A stretch of DNA of 64,000 nt from Pseudomonas lurida (GCF_013522705.1 NZ_JAAMRE010000011.1:1-64000); one strand, 5' to 3'. Positions 17,866 through 27,720 are shown, numbered from the stretch's first letter. Numbers and translations are program-made. Notes: a model not told the origin generated them from the sequence alone.

Positions 17866-20129
17866 CCCCCGACCAGATGCGCGATGCCTCGCTGCTGGAG
17901 CTGTTCAGCCTGGAAGCCGATGCGCAGACCCAGGTGCTGAGCGCGGGGCTGCTGGCGCTGGAGCGTAACCCGACCCAGGCCGACCAGCTTGAGGCCTGCA
18001 TGCGCGCGGCCCACTCCCTCAAGGGCGCGGCGCGCATCGTGGGGGTGGATGCCGGGGTCAGCGTGGCCCACGTCATGGAGGACTGCCTGGTCAGCGCCCA
18101 GGAAAGCCGTCTGTACCTGCAACCTGAACATATCGATGCGTTGCTGCAAGGCACCGACCTGCTGATGCGCATCGCCACGCCTGGTAATAACGTAGGGCCG
18201 GCGGATATCGAGGCATACGTGGCGTCGATGGAGCGCTTGCTGGACCCCGCGCAACCGAGCGCCGCAATCGCGCCGCCGACGGTACCCGAGCCGGCGCCCG
18301 AAGCACTGGCGCGGGAAGCCGAGCCGGCACCGCCCGTCGCCAGCGACCCGCCGCGCCAAGGCAAGCGCATGACCGAGGGCGGCGAGCGCGTGCTGCGCGT
18401 GACCGCCGAGCGCTTGAACAGCCTGCTGGACCTGTCGAGCAAGTCCCTGGTGGAAACCCAGCGACTCAAGCCGTACCTGGTCAGCCTGCAGCGCCTCAAG
18501 CGTATTCAAAGCCAGAGCGTGCGCGCCCTCGACACCCTGGACGGTCAGCTCAAGACCCAGCACTTGAACCTCGAAGCCCAGGAGGCCCTGACCGATGCAC
18601 GCCGCCTGTTGGCAGAAGCCCAGGCGCTGCTCGCGGAAAAAACCGCCGAGCTCGATGAGTTCGGCTGGCAGGCCGGGCAGCGCGCCCAGGTGCTTTATGA
18701 CACCGCGCTGGCCTGTCGCATGCGTCCATTTGCCGACGTACTCGGTGGGCAAGTGCGCATGGTGCGCGACCTTGGCCGCAGCCTGGGTAAGCAGGTGCGT
18801 CTGGAGATCGAAGGCGAGAAAACCCAGGTCGATCGCGACGTGCTGGAAAAGCTCGAAGCGCCACTCACGCATTTATTGCGCAATGCCGTCGATCACGGCA
18901 TCGAAATGCCCGAGCAGCGCAGACTGGCGGGCAAGCCGGCCGAAGGGCTGATCCGCCTGCGCGCCTCCCACCAGGCGGGGTTGCTGGTGCTGGAACTGAG
19001 CGACGACGGCAATGGGGTGGACCTGGAGCGCCTGCGCGGCACTATCGTCGAGCGCAAGCTGTCGCCGCTGGAAACCGCGTTGCGCTTGAGCGAGGAGGAG
19101 TTGCTGACGTTCCTGTTCCTTCCGGGGTTCAGCCTGCGCGACAAAGTCACCGAGGTCTCCGGGCGCGGCGTCGGGTTGGACGCGGTGCAGCATATGGTGC
19201 GCCAGTTGCGCGGCGCGGTGGTGCTGGAGCAGACGGCGGGGCAGGGCAGCCGCTTCCATCTGGAGGTGCCGCTGACCCTGTCGGTGGTGCGCAGCCTGGT
19301 GGTGGAGGTGGGCGAAGAGGCGTATGCGTTCCCGCTGGCGCATATCGAGCGCATGTGCGACCTGGCGCCCGAGGACATTGTGCAATTGGAAGGGCGCCAG
19401 CATTTCTGGCACGAAGGCCGGCATGTCGGCCTGGTCGCCGCCAGCCAGCTGCTGCAGCGCCCGGCGGGGCAGAGCCCTTCAGAAACGCTGAAAGTGGTGG
19501 TGATCCGCGAGCGTGACGCGGTGTACGGTATCGCGGTGGAGCGTTTCATCGGCGAGCGCACGCTCGTGGTGTTGCCGCTGGACGATCGCCTGGGCAAGGT
19601 TCAGGACATTTCCGCCGGTGCGTTGCTCGACGACGGCTCGGTGGTGTTGATCGTCGATGTCGAAGACATGCTGCGCTCGGTGGACAAGTTGCTCAATACC
19701 GGCCGCCTGGAGCGCATTGCCCGCCGCAGCCAGCAGACCACCGAAGCACCGCGCAAACGCGTGCTGGTGGTCGATGACTCGCTCACGGTGCGTGAACTGC
19801 AACGCAAATTGTTGCTTAATCGTGGCTACGAAGTGGCCGTGGCCGTCGATGGCATGGACGGCTGGAACGCCTTGCGTTCCGAGGACTTCGACCTGCTGAT
19901 CACTGACATTGATATGCCCCGCATGGACGGTATCGAATTGGTCACACTCTTGCGCCGTGACAGTCGCCTGCAATCGTTGCCGGTGATGGTGGTGTCTTAC
20001 AAAGACCGCGAAGAAGACCGCCGGCGCGGGCTCGACGCCGGGGCCGACTATTATCTGGCCAAGGCCAGTTTCCACGACGACGCCTTGCTTGATGCGGTGA
20101 TGGAACTGATCGGAGGCGCGCGGGCATGA
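17862..20129 (+). CDS. wspE: WspE, hybrid CheA histidine kinase with receiver
   Basis: The 755-aa hybrid kinase contains an Hpt/P1 domain with phospho-acceptor H51 (AAHSLKGAARIVG). After a proline/alanine-rich linker come the dimerisation region and the kinase core (N box LLRNAVDHGIEMPEQ, G1 SDDGNGVDLE, F/G2 LPGFSLRD...GRGVGLDAV), a CheW-like regulatory domain, and a C-terminal receiver from about residue 632 (VLVVDDSLTVRE; phospho-Asp in DIDMPRMDG). It phosphorylates the cyclase WspR and the methylesterase WspF. It overlaps wspD and wspF by four bases each. Confidence 0.95.
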   Translation: MTPDQMRDASLLELFSLEADAQTQVLSAGLLALERNPTQADQLEACMRAAHSLKGAARIVGVDAGVSVAHVMEDCLVSAQESRLYLQPEHIDALLQGTDLLMRIATPGNNVGPADIEAYVASMERLLDPAQPSAAIAPPTVPEPAPEALAREAEPAPPVASDPPRQGKRMTEGGERVLRVTAERLNSLLDLSSKSLVETQRLKPYLVSLQRLKRIQSQSVRALDTLDGQLKTQHLNLEAQEALTDARRLLAEAQALLAEKTAELDEFGWQAGQRAQVLYDTALACRMRPFADVLGGQVRMVRDLGRSLGKQVRLEIEGEKTQVDRDVLEKLEAPLTHLLRNAVDHGIEMPEQRRLAGKPAEGLIRLRASHQAGLLVLELSDDGNGVDLERLRGTIVERKLSPLETALRLSEEELLTFLFLPGFSLRDKVTEVSGRGVGLDAVQHMVRQLRGAVVLEQTAGQGSRFHLEVPLTLSVVRSLVVEVGEEAYAFPLAHIERMCDLAPEDIVQLEGRQHFWHEGRHVGLVAASQLLQRPAGQSPSETLKVVVIRERDAVYGIAVERFIGERTLVVLPLDDRLGKVQDISAGALLDDGSVVLIVDVEDMLRSVDKLLNTGRLERIARRSQQTTEAPRKRVLVVDDSLTVRELQRKLLLNRGYEVAVAVDGMDGWNALRSEDFDLLITDIDMPRMDGIELVTLLRRDSRLQSLPVMVVSYKDREEDRRRGLDAGADYYLAKASFHDDALLDAVMELIGGARA

Positions 20130-21136
20130 GGATCGCCATCGTCAACGACATGCCCCTGGCGGTCGAGGCCTTGCGCCGTGCGTTGAGTTTCGAGCCGACG
20201 CATGAGGTGGTGTGGGTCGCCAACAATGGCCTGGACGCGGTGCAGCGCTGCGCCGAGCTGACCCCGGACCTGATCCTGATGGACATGATCATGCCGGTGA
20301 TGGACGGCGTGGAGGCCACGCGCCAGATCATGGCCGAGACCCCGTGTGCGATCCTGATCGTGACCGTCGACCGCCAGGCCAACGTGAGTCGTGTGTTCGA
20401 AGCCATGGGGCATGGCGCCCTCGATGTGGTGGATACACCGGCGCTGGGCGTGGGCAACCCCAGGGATGCGGCCGCGCCGTTGCTGCGCAAGATCCTCAAT
20501 ATCGGTTGGCTGATCGGCCAGCGCGGCAGCCGTGTGCGCGCTGAAGTCGCGCCCCCGCGCCATGAGGGTAAACGCCAGCGCCTGGTGGCCATCGGCTCAT
20601 CGGCGGGTGGTCCTGCGGCCCTGGAAACCCTGCTCAAGGGCTTGCCCCGGGATTTCCCTGCCGCCATTGTGCTGGTCCAGCACGTCGATCAGGTATTCGC
20701 CGCCGGCATGGCCGAATGGCTCGGCAGCGCTTGCGGCCTGCCGGTGCGCCTGGCCCGTGAAGGTGAGCCGCCCCAGAGCGGGGTGGTGTTGCTGGCCGGC
20801 ACCAATCATCACATTCGTTTATTGAAGAACGGTACGCTGGCCTATACCGCCGAGCCGGTGAACGAGATCTATCGCCCTTCGATCGACGTGTTTTTCGAGA
20901 GCGTCGCCAGCCACTGGAATGGCGATGCCGTCGGCGTATTGCTGACCGGCATGGGCCGTGACGGGGCCCAGGGCCTCAAGTTGCTGCGTGAACAAGGTTA
21001 TTTGACCATCGCCCAGGATCAGCAGAGCTCGGCGGTGTATGGCATGCCCAAAGCGGCGGCGGCAATCGATGCCGCTGTTGAAATTCGCCCACTGGATAGA
21101 ATTGCGCCTCGTCTGCTGGAGGTCTTTGCACAATGA
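20126..21136 (+). CDS. wspF: WspF, CheB-type receptor methylesterase
   Basis: The 336-aa product has an N-terminal receiver with D53 in LILMDMIMPVMDG and a C-terminal methylesterase domain (catalytic Ser in IGSSAGGPAALE, His in VQHVDQVFAAGM, Asp in LTGMGRDGAQG). All catalytic motifs are present, so this allele looks functional. Loss-of-function wspF mutations are the well-known route to constitutive c-di-GMP and wrinkly-spreader or small-colony phenotypes. It overlaps the wspE stop. Confidence 0.95.
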   Translation: MRIAIVNDMPLAVEALRRALSFEPTHEVVWVANNGLDAVQRCAELTPDLILMDMIMPVMDGVEATRQIMAETPCAILIVTVDRQANVSRVFEAMGHGALDVVDTPALGVGNPRDAAAPLLRKILNIGWLIGQRGSRVRAEVAPPRHEGKRQRLVAIGSSAGGPAALETLLKGLPRDFPAAIVLVQHVDQVFAAGMAEWLGSACGLPVRLAREGEPPQSGVVLLAGTNHHIRLLKNGTLAYTAEPVNEIYRPSIDVFFESVASHWNGDAVGVLLTGMGRDGAQGLKLLREQGYLTIAQDQQSSAVYGMPKAAAAIDAAVEIRPLDRIAPRLLEVFAQ

Positions 21137-21187
21137 GCAAGGCCTTGCGCGGTGCTGGTTTGCAGGTGGTAATTCAGGTGACTGCAG

Positions 21188-22189
21188 ATGAATGACTTAC
21201 AGATCGACGACATCAAGACCGACGAAAACGCCGCCATGGTGTTGCTGGTCGACGACCAGGCCATGATCGGCGAAGCCGTCCGGCGTGGCCTGGCCCAGGA
21301 AGAAAACATCGACTTCCATTTCTGCGCCGACCCGCACCAGGCGATTGCCCAGGCCATCCGCATCAAGCCGACGGTAATCCTGCAGGACCTGGTGATGCCC
21401 GGCCTCGACGGCCTGACCCTGGTGCGTGAGTACCGCAATCACCCGGCCACGGCGAACATCCCGATCATCGTGCTCTCCACCAAGGAAGACCCGCTGATCA
21501 AGAGCGCGGCCTTTGCAGCCGGCGCCAACGATTACCTGGTCAAACTGCCGGACAATATCGAGCTGGTGGCGCGCATCCGCTATCACTCGCGTTCCTACAT
21601 GACCCTGTTGCAGCGTGATGCGGCGTACCGTGCGTTGCGGGTCAGCCAGCAACAGTTGCTGGACACCAACCTGGTGCTGCAACGGTTGATGAACTCCGAT
21701 GGCTTGACCGGGTTGTCCAACCGCCGCCACTTCGACGAATACCTGGAGCTGGAATGGCGCCGCGCCATGCGCGACCAGACCCAGTTGTCGCTGCTGATGA
21801 TCGACGTGGATTTCTTCAAGACCTACAACGACAGCTTCGGCCACGTCGAAGGCGACGAAGCCCTGCGCAAGGTGGCCGACACCATCCGCGAAGCCAGCAG
21901 CCGCCCGTCGGACCTGCCGGCGCGCTACGGCGGCGAAGAGTTCGCCCTGGTGCTGCCCAACACTTCGCCGGGTGGCGCGCGTTTGGTGGCGGAGAAACTG
22001 CGCATGGCCGTCGCCGCGTTGAACATCCCGCACAACGCCCCGACCGAGGGTTCGTGCCTGACCGTCAGCATCGGCCTGTCGACCATGACGCCGCAGCAGG
22101 GCTCCAGTTGCCGGCAGGTGATCATGGCCGCGGACAAGGGGCTGTACACGGCCAAGCACAATGGGCGCAATCAGGTCGGTATCGAGTGA
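21188..22189 (+). CDS. wspR: WspR, response-regulator diguanylate cyclase
   Basis: The 333-aa product has an N-terminal receiver (phospho-acceptor D67 in [10 protein letters not shown]), a helical linker and a GGDEF domain with the active sequence GGEEF at 248-252. The allosteric inhibitory site RxxD is present as RPSD (239-242). It makes c-di-GMP when phosphorylated by WspE, driving exopolysaccharide production and biofilm formation. A 51-base gap, the only real gap in the operon, separates it from wspF. Confidence 0.96.
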   Translation: MNDLQIDDIKTDENAAMVLLVDDQAMIGEAVRRGLAQEENIDFHFCADPHQAIAQAIRIKPTVILQDLVMPGLDGLTLVREYRNHPATANIPIIVLSTKEDPLIKSAAFAAGANDYLVKLPDNIELVARIRYHSRSYMTLLQRDAAYRALRVSQQQLLDTNLVLQRLMNSDGLTGLSNRRHFDEYLELEWRRAMRDQTQLSLLMIDVDFFKTYNDSFGHVEGDEALRKVADTIREASSRPSDLPARYGGEEFALVLPNTSPGGARLVAEKLRMAVAALNIPHNAPTEGSCLTVSIGLSTMTPQQGSSCRQVIMAADKGLYTAKHNGRNQVGIE

Positions 22190-22210
22190 CCTGAGGCTAT
22201 GCTCAACTCA

Positions 22211-22240
22211 CTGTGGGAGAGGGCAAGCCCGCTCTTACAG
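22211..22240. repeat. Degenerate REP hairpin after wspR
   Basis: CTGTGGGAGAGGGC pairs imperfectly with GCCCGCTCTTACAG around an AA centre. It is a degenerate member of the GTGGGAG REP class, located where the wsp transcript should end. Confidence 0.7.
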
Positions 22241-22307
22241 TGGATTTTCATGGGAGTTGAAACCGCCTTTTCGGCTCAGCGGGCTGCCGTTTCCAGCTGT
22301 TTGCCGT

Positions 22308-22313
22308 TATACT
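22308..22313 (+). promoter_or_regulatory. Candidate -10 box for prfB
   Basis: TATACT lies about 40 bases upstream of the prfB ATG. A weak -35 candidate (CTGCCG, 22284-22289) is 18 bases upstream. This is a plausible sigma-70 promoter between the wsp operon and prfB. Confidence 0.4.
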
Positions 22314-22352
22314 CGCCGGCTTTCAAAAGTTCGCCAACGAGTGCTGCCCGCC

Positions 22353-23448
22353 ATGGAAATCAACCCGATCCTTAACACCATCAAGGACCTGTCCGAGCGC
22401 TCCGAAACTATTCGGGGGTATCTTTGACTACGATCAAAAGCATGAGCGTCTGACCGAGGTCAATCGCGAGCTTGAAGATCCGAGTGTCTGGAACAAACCT
22501 GAATACGCCCAGGAGCTGGGTCGCGAGCGCGCTGCGCTGGCGCAGATCGTCGACACCCTCGATGAGCTGAACACCGGCCTGGCCGATTGCCGTGATCTGC
22601 TGGACATGGCCGTTGAAGAAAACGACGAAGGCGCAGTGGGCGATGTGGTCGCCGAGCTGGCCCGTCTCGAGGAAAACCTCGCCAAGCTCGAATTCCGCCG
22701 CATGTTCAGCCACGAAATGGACCCGAACAACGCCTACCTGGACATCCAGGCCGGTTCCGGCGGCACCGAGGCCCAGGACTGGGCCAACATCCTGCTGCGC
22801 ATGTACCTGCGCTGGGCCGACAAACGCGGCTTCGACGCGACCATCATGGAGCTGTCGGCCGGTGAAGTCGCCGGCATCAAGGGCGCGACCGTGCACATCA
22901 AGGGCGAGTACGCCTTTGGCTGGCTGCGTACCGAGATCGGCGTGCACCGCCTGGTGCGCAAGAGCCCGTTCGACTCCGGCAACCGTCGTCACACCTCATT
23001 CTGCGCAGTGTTCGTCTCGCCCGAGATCGATGACAAAGTGGAAATCGAGATCAACCCGGCGGACCTGCGGATCGATACCTATCGTTCCTCCGGTGCCGGT
23101 GGTCAGCACGTTAACACCACCGACTCGGCCGTGCGGATTACCCACGTACCGACCAACACCGTGGTCAGCTGCCAGAACGAACGCTCCCAGCACGCCAACA
23201 AGGACACCGCCATGAAAATGCTGCGGGCCAAGTTGTACGAGCAGGAAATGCAAAAGCGCAACGCCGCGTCCCAGGCGCTGGAAGACACCAAGTCGGACAT
23301 CGGCTGGGGTCACCAGATCCGCTCCTATGTGCTTGATGCCTCGCGGATCAAGGATCTGCGCACTAACATCGAACGCAGCGACTGCGACAAGGTGCTCGAC
23401 GGCGATATCGACGAGTACCTGGAAGCCAGCCTGAAGTCCGGCCTGTAA
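22353..23448 (+). CDS. prfB: Peptide chain release factor 2, programmed +1 frameshift
   Basis: The gene reads as join(22353..22424, 22426..23448), giving 364 aa. The first 24 codons end at an in-frame TGA (22425-22427). Slippage on CTT to TTT moves the ribosome to GAC and the main frame. The downstream protein has the RF2 tripeptide SPF ([11 protein letters not shown]) that reads UGA/UAA, and the GGQ peptidyl-hydrolysis loop ([17 protein letters not shown]). The frameshift autoregulates RF2: low RF2 lets the ribosome pause at TGA and shift. It is followed by lysS, the conserved prfB-lysS pairing. Confidence 0.97.
22411..22428 (+). promoter_or_regulatory. RF2 programmed +1 frameshift site
   Basis: The sequence CGGGGGTATCTTTGAC contains the internal Shine-Dalgarno-like GGGGG, the slippery CTT codon, the UGA stop and a following C, the weak-termination context. 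It matches the E. coli element except for the first base (C instead of A in AGGGGG). Confidence 0.95.
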
Positions 23449-23456
23449 CACCCTCT

Positions 23457-23500
23457 GTGGGAGCGGGCTTGCCCGCGATCCCCAGGCCGAAGGCCTGGGG
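23457..23500. repeat. REP hairpin plus adjacent GC stem between prfB and lysS
   Basis: A REP arm (GTGGGAGCGGGCTTGCCCGC) is followed by a perfect 9-bp stem (CCCCAGGCC at 23480-23488, GGCCTGGGG at 23492-23500). Located between two co-directional genes, it could attenuate read-through from prfB to lysS. Confidence 0.8.
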
Positions 23501-23531
23501 GCAACGAACCTGTGATGGAAAATCTAAAGAC

Positions 23532-25034
23532 ATGAGCGACCAACAACTCGACCCGCAAGCCCTGCAACAGGAAGAAAACTCCCTGATCGCCCTGCGCAAG
23601 GAAAAGCTTGCTGCCGAGCGCGCCAAGGGCAACGCCTTCCCCAACGACTTCCGCCGCGACAACTACTGCGATGCCTTGCAGAAACAGTACGCGGACAAGA
23701 CCAAGGAAGAGCTGGCTGAAGCGGCGATCCCGGTCAAGGTGGCAGGTCGCATCATGCTCAACCGTGGCTCGTTCATGGTGATCCAGGACATGACCGGGCG
23801 TATCCAGGTCTACGTCAACCGCAAGACCCTGTCCGAAGAAACCCTGGCCTCGGTGAAAACCTGGGACATGGGTGACATCATCGCCGCCGAAGGCACCCTG
23901 GCCCGTTCCGGCAAGGGCGACCTGTACGTGGAAATGACCAACGTGCGCCTGCTGACCAAGTCCTTGCGCCCGCTGCCGGACAAGCACCACGGCCTGACCG
24001 ACACCGAGCAGCGCTATCGCCAGCGCTACGTCGACCTGATCGTCAACGAAGACGTACGCCACACCTTTCGCGTCCGCTCGCAGATCATCGCCCACATCCG
24101 CAGTTTCCTGATGCAGCGTGACTTCCTGGAAGTGGAAACGCCGATGCTGCAAACCATCCCCGGCGGTGCCGCAGCCAAACCGTTCGAAACCCACCACAAC
24201 GCGCTGGACATGGAAATGTTCCTGCGTATCGCGCCTGAGCTGTACCTCAAGCGCCTGGTGGTCGGTGGCTTCGAAAAGGTCTTCGAGATCAACCGCAACT
24301 TCCGCAACGAAGGCGTCTCGACCCGTCACAACCCTGAATTCACCATGTTGGAGTTCTACCAGGCGTACGCCGACTATGAAGACAACATGGACCTGACCGA
24401 AGAACTGTTCCGCGAGCTGGCGCAGCTGGTCCTGGGCAGCACCGACGTGCCGTACGGCGACAAGGTGTTCCACTTCGGCGAGCCGTTCGTGCGCCTCTCG
24501 GTGTTCGATTCGATCCTCAAGTACAACCCCGAGCTGACCGCCGATGACCTGAACGACATCGACAAGGCTCGCGCCATCGCCAAGAAAGCTGGCGCCAAGG
24601 TGCTGGGCTTCGAAGGCCTGGGCAAACTGCAGGTGATGATTTTCGAAGAGCTGGTGGAGCACAAGCTGGAGCAGCCGCACTTCATTACCCAGTACCCGTT
24701 CGAAGTGTCGCCGCTGGCCCGTCGCAACGATGACAACCCGAACGTCACCGACCGTTTCGAGCTGTTCATCGGCGGCCGCGAAATCGCCAACGCCTACTCC
24801 GAGTTGAACGACGCGGAAGACCAGGCCGAGCGCTTTATGGCCCAGGTGGCCGACAAAGACGCTGGCGATGACGAAGCCATGCACTACGACGCCGACTTCG
24901 TCCGCGCCCTGGAATACGGCATGCCGCCGACCGCCGGTGAAGGGATCGGCATCGATCGCCTGGTGATGTTGTTGACCAACTCGCCGTCGATCCGCGATGT
25001 GATCCTGTTCCCGCACATGCGGCCACAAGCGTAA
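23532..25034 (+). CDS. lysS: Lysyl-tRNA synthetase, class II
   Basis: The 500-aa enzyme charges tRNA-Lys. The N-terminal OB-fold anticodon-binding domain occupies about residues 60-150. The class II catalytic domain follows with motif 2 ([20 protein letters not shown]) and motif 3 ([20 protein letters not shown]). The ATG at 23532 gives the usual family length; the longer frame beginning at 23457 would read through the REP element. A strong terminator follows. Confidence 0.97.
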   Translation: MSDQQLDPQALQQEENSLIALRKEKLAAERAKGNAFPNDFRRDNYCDALQKQYADKTKEELAEAAIPVKVAGRIMLNRGSFMVIQDMTGRIQVYVNRKTLSEETLASVKTWDMGDIIAAEGTLARSGKGDLYVEMTNVRLLTKSLRPLPDKHHGLTDTEQRYRQRYVDLIVNEDVRHTFRVRSQIIAHIRSFLMQRDFLEVETPMLQTIPGGAAAKPFETHHNALDMEMFLRIAPELYLKRLVVGGFEKVFEINRNFRNEGVSTRHNPEFTMLEFYQAYADYEDNMDLTEELFRELAQLVLGSTDVPYGDKVFHFGEPFVRLSVFDSILKYNPELTADDLNDIDKARAIAKKAGAKVLGFEGLGKLQVMIFEELVEHKLEQPHFITQYPFEVSPLARRNDDNPNVTDRFELFIGGREIANAYSELNDAEDQAERFMAQVADKDAGDDEAMHYDADFVRALEYGMPPTAGEGIGIDRLVMLLTNSPSIRDVILFPHMRPQA

Positions 25035-25050
25035 CCGTCGCGAAATCCAG

Positions 25051-25077
25051 AGCCGCCTTTTATAAGGCGGCTTTTTT
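25051..25077 (+). terminator. Rho-independent terminator of lysS
   Basis: A perfect 9-bp stem (AGCCGCCTT at 25051-25059, AAGGCGGCT at 25064-25072) is followed by TTTTT, 17 bases after the lysS stop. Confidence 0.95.
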
Positions 25078-25140
25078 ATGTGGCGTCTATAAGCGTCAAG
25101 CAAACAGCGCCAGGTTTTGATCTGTTCAAGGATGTAAGTC

Positions 25141-25857
25141 GTGAACCGCGTAACCCCACAAGAAGGCGCCGCCGGCATTGCTGCTGCCGTGGTTGAAAGC
25201 GTCCAGTACCAGGGCCGCAAGGCCAGTCGCCAAGGCAGCGAGCAGCGCCGGCAAGATATTCTGGATGCCGCCATGCGCATCGTGGTGCGCGATGGCGTGC
25301 GGGCCGTGCGCCATCGCGCGGTGGCGGCCGAGGCGGGGGTGCCGCTGTCGGCGACCACCTATTACTTCAAAGACATTGACGACCTGCTCACCGACACCTT
25401 CGCCCAGTACGTGGAGCGCAGCGCCGCGTTCATGGGCAAGCTGTGGGTGCGTAACGAAGGTTTGCTGCGCGAGATGGTTGCCTATGGCGATGGCAGCCCG
25501 CAGTCGCGTTCGCAGTTGGCGGACGACATCGCGCGCTTGACCGCCGATTACGTCATGCGCCAATTGACCAACCGCCGTGAGCACTTGATGGCCGAACAGG
25601 CGTTCCGTCAGGAAGCCTTGCTCAACCCGCGCCTGGCGCAACTGGTGCGTTCCCATCAACAGATCCTGCTGCAGGGCACCGGGCAGTTTTTCCAGGTACT
25701 GGGTTCCCGCGAGCCGCAACAGGATGCCAAGGTGTTGACGGCGATTATCGGTCGGATGGAATATCAGGGCCTGCTGGGCGGCCCGGAGCCTCTGACCGCT
25801 GACGAGATGCTTGAGATTCTCAAGCGTTATATGCATTTGGTGTTGGCCTCGGTCTGA
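25141..25857 (+). CDS. TetR-family transcriptional regulator
   Basis: The 238-aa product is predicted from a GTG at 25141 with AAGGA eight bases upstream. A roughly 35-residue N-terminal tail precedes the TetR helix-turn-helix (QDILDAAMRIVVRDGVRAV, then AEAGVPLSATTYYF). The C-terminal ligand domain is unassigned. It leads a row of co-directional genes (lipoprotein, QEGLA protein, alpha/beta hydrolase, small membrane protein) that it might regulate; this is inferred from position only. Confidence 0.86.
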   Translation: MNRVTPQEGAAGIAAAVVESVQYQGRKASRQGSEQRRQDILDAAMRIVVRDGVRAVRHRAVAAEAGVPLSATTYYFKDIDDLLTDTFAQYVERSAAFMGKLWVRNEGLLREMVAYGDGSPQSRSQLADDIARLTADYVMRQLTNRREHLMAEQAFRQEALLNPRLAQLVRSHQQILLQGTGQFFQVLGSREPQQDAKVLTAIIGRMEYQGLLGGPEPLTADEMLEILKRYMHLVLASV

Positions 25858-25872
25858 CACCGGGGGAGTCCG

Positions 25873-26421
25873 ATGAAAACCTGGCGTGTGGCGGTAATCG
25901 CCGTGTGGTTCCTGTTGCTCGGGGGTTGCCTGGTAACGTTCAAGGACCCGTTGCCCGCCCATGAGGCGGCGCCGGATGAATTGCTGGGCCATTGGACCAG
26001 CAGGAATGCCTGGGGCGAACCGCTCAATCTGCAAATCAGCCGCGCCGGTGAGCACCGTTACAAGGCGGTGAGCTACCCTAAAGCCTCGCCGACGCAGCGC
26101 GATGAGTACCTGTTTACCGTGACGCGTCATGGCAGCCGCTGGTACCTGTCGGCACCGTTGCCGGCCAGGTTCGGAGGGCACTATTTTCTGGCGGGATTCG
26201 AGTTCGACGATAAGCACGAATTGGTGGTCTATAACCTGGACCTCGAGCAGATTCGCCAGGCCATCGGGCAACAGCTACTGCAGGGCAGCCCCGTGGACAC
26301 CGTCGAAGGCGCCGGTGTACGGGTCGACAGTGCCATGAACCAGGTGTTTGCCTACCTGGATGATCCGGCCAATGCCGATGTGTTCGTTGAAGCCGTGCGC
26401 TACCGGCGCGCGGGTCAATAA
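25873..26421 (+). CDS. Hypothetical lipoprotein, 182 aa
   Basis: A lipoprotein signal (MKTWRVAVIAVWFLLLGGC) with the lipobox LGGC places the acylated Cys at residue 19. The mature part is a compact, beta-rich domain beginning LLGHWTSRNAWGEPLNLQI, of the kind that binds small ligands. No domain name could be assigned with confidence. It lies 15 bases after the TetR gene and 21 bases before the next, so it is probably in one operon. Confidence 0.78.
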   Translation: MKTWRVAVIAVWFLLLGGCLVTFKDPLPAHEAAPDELLGHWTSRNAWGEPLNLQISRAGEHRYKAVSYPKASPTQRDEYLFTVTRHGSRWYLSAPLPARFGGHYFLAGFEFDDKHELVVYNLDLEQIRQAIGQQLLQGSPVDTVEGAGVRVDSAMNQVFAYLDDPANADVFVEAVRYRRAGQ

Positions 26422-26442
26422 CGTTTAAAGAGGAAATACCGG

Positions 26443-27720
26443 GTGGACGATTACCAGCAGACGATACGCACCTTGTCCGATCGCATTGTGCTGGCGCAAA
26501 CCCCGATCCGCGTCCTCGACGCCGTGAAGTGGGACGAGAACATCCGTCAGGGGTTTCTCAAGGCCAAGGGCAAAGCCATGCCGGCCGTGGATCGCGACTA
26601 TTACCTGAACCGGCCGCTGTCCTTCGACTCCAGCGCGGTGAAGCTGGAATTTCAGAATATCGAGCGTGACATCACCCGCCGTCTCGGCCAATTCAGCCCG
26701 GTCGGGCAAATCATGCGCCGCATGTGCAAGGAATACCGCATGGTGGTGCGCATGCTGGAGGCCCGGGGCACCGAGGATTTCGGCCTGATCTCCCAGGAAC
26801 TGTACGGCGCTGCTTCCGATGCGTTCCACGCCGGCGACCCGACCCTGGCGGACCTGGGCCTGATGCTCTCCGATTACTTGAACAATATCGATGGCCGTGG
26901 CGACCTCAAGGACGAAGCCAAGACCCTGACCGCCAAGGACGCCGTGGCCCTGCTGCAGACCCGCCTGAACAAGGTGTTTGGCGAGGCCGAGGAAACCATC
27001 CGCGTGTTCGAGTCCGACGGTATCGTCGCCGACGCGGCGGCGGGAGCCGACTACATCAAGATCCGCGCCGACGCGATGTTCAACGACCGCGATGTGCGCG
27101 CCTTGGAAGTGCATGAAGGCCTGGTGCATGTGGGCACCACGCTCAACGGCCAGAACCAGCCGATCTGCACGTTCCTGTCCAAGGGCCCGCCGTCGTCGAC
27201 CGTGACCCAGGAAGGGTTGGCGATCCTGATGGAGATCATCACCTTTGCCTCCTACCCCAGCCGCTTGCGCAAATTGACCAACCGCACGCGCGCCATCCAT
27301 ATGGTGGAGGAGGGCGCCGACTTCCTGCAGGTGTTCGAATTCTTCCGTGAGCAAGGCTTTGAAATGGCTGAAAGCTACGGCAACGCCAGCCGCGTGTTTC
27401 GTGGCTCGGTGCCGACCGGTCTGCCGTTTACCAAGGACCTGTCTTACCTCAAAGGCTTTATCATGGTCTACAACTACATCCAGTTGGCCGTGCGCAAAGG
27501 CAAGCTGGAACAGGTGCCGCTGCTGTTCTGCGGCAAGACCACCCTGGAAGACATGCGCACCCTGCGCCAACTGGTAGACGAAGGCCTGGTGGTGCCGCCC
27601 AAATACCTGCCCGATCAATTCCGTGACATGAACGCCCTGGCGGCATGGATGTGTTTCTCCAACTTCCTTAACCACCTGAGCCTGGATCGGATCGAGGCGG
27701 ACTACTCCAATATCCTTTAA
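26443..27720 (+). CDS. QEGLA-motif protein (DUF1704 family), putative metallopeptidase
   Basis: The 425-aa product starts at a GTG (26443) after AGAGGAAA. It carries the name-giving QEGLA motif (STVTQEGLAILMEI) about 30 residues after HEGLVH, which fits an HExxxH zinc motif. The family is annotated as flavohaemoglobin expression-modulating QEGLA protein and is related to the eukaryotic KIAA0895/MATCAP tyrosine carboxypeptidases. The bacterial substrate is not known to me. The next gene begins within 30 bases. Confidence 0.82.
   Translation: MDDYQQTIRTLSDRIVLAQTPIRVLDAVKWDENIRQGFLKAKGKAMPAVDRDYYLNRPLSFDSSAVKLEFQNIERDITRRLGQFSPVGQIMRRMCKEYRMVVRMLEARGTEDFGLISQELYGAASDAFHAGDPTLADLGLMLSDYLNNIDGRGDLKDEAKTLTAKDAVALLQTRLNKVFGEAEETIRVFESDGIVADAAAGADYIKIRADAMFNDRDVRALEVHEGLVHVGTTLNGQNQPICTFLSKGPPSSTVTQEGLAILMEIITFASYPSRLRKLTNRTRAIHMVEEGADFLQVFEFFREQGFEMAESYGNASRVFRGSVPTGLPFTKDLSYLKGFIMVYNYIQLAVRKGKLEQVPLLFCGKTTLEDMRTLRQLVDEGLVVPPKYLPDQFRDMNALAAWMCFSNFLNHLSLDRIEADYSNIL

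Noticed and set aside
22425..22427. prfB as a pseudogene with a premature TGA
   Set aside because: The TGA is part of the conserved RF2 programmed frameshift site, and the +1 frame continues into a full-length RF2.
23325..25358. 677-codon minus-strand frame across prfB end, lysS and the TetR gene
   Set aside because: It crosses a terminator and three gene boundaries, and no domain is visible.
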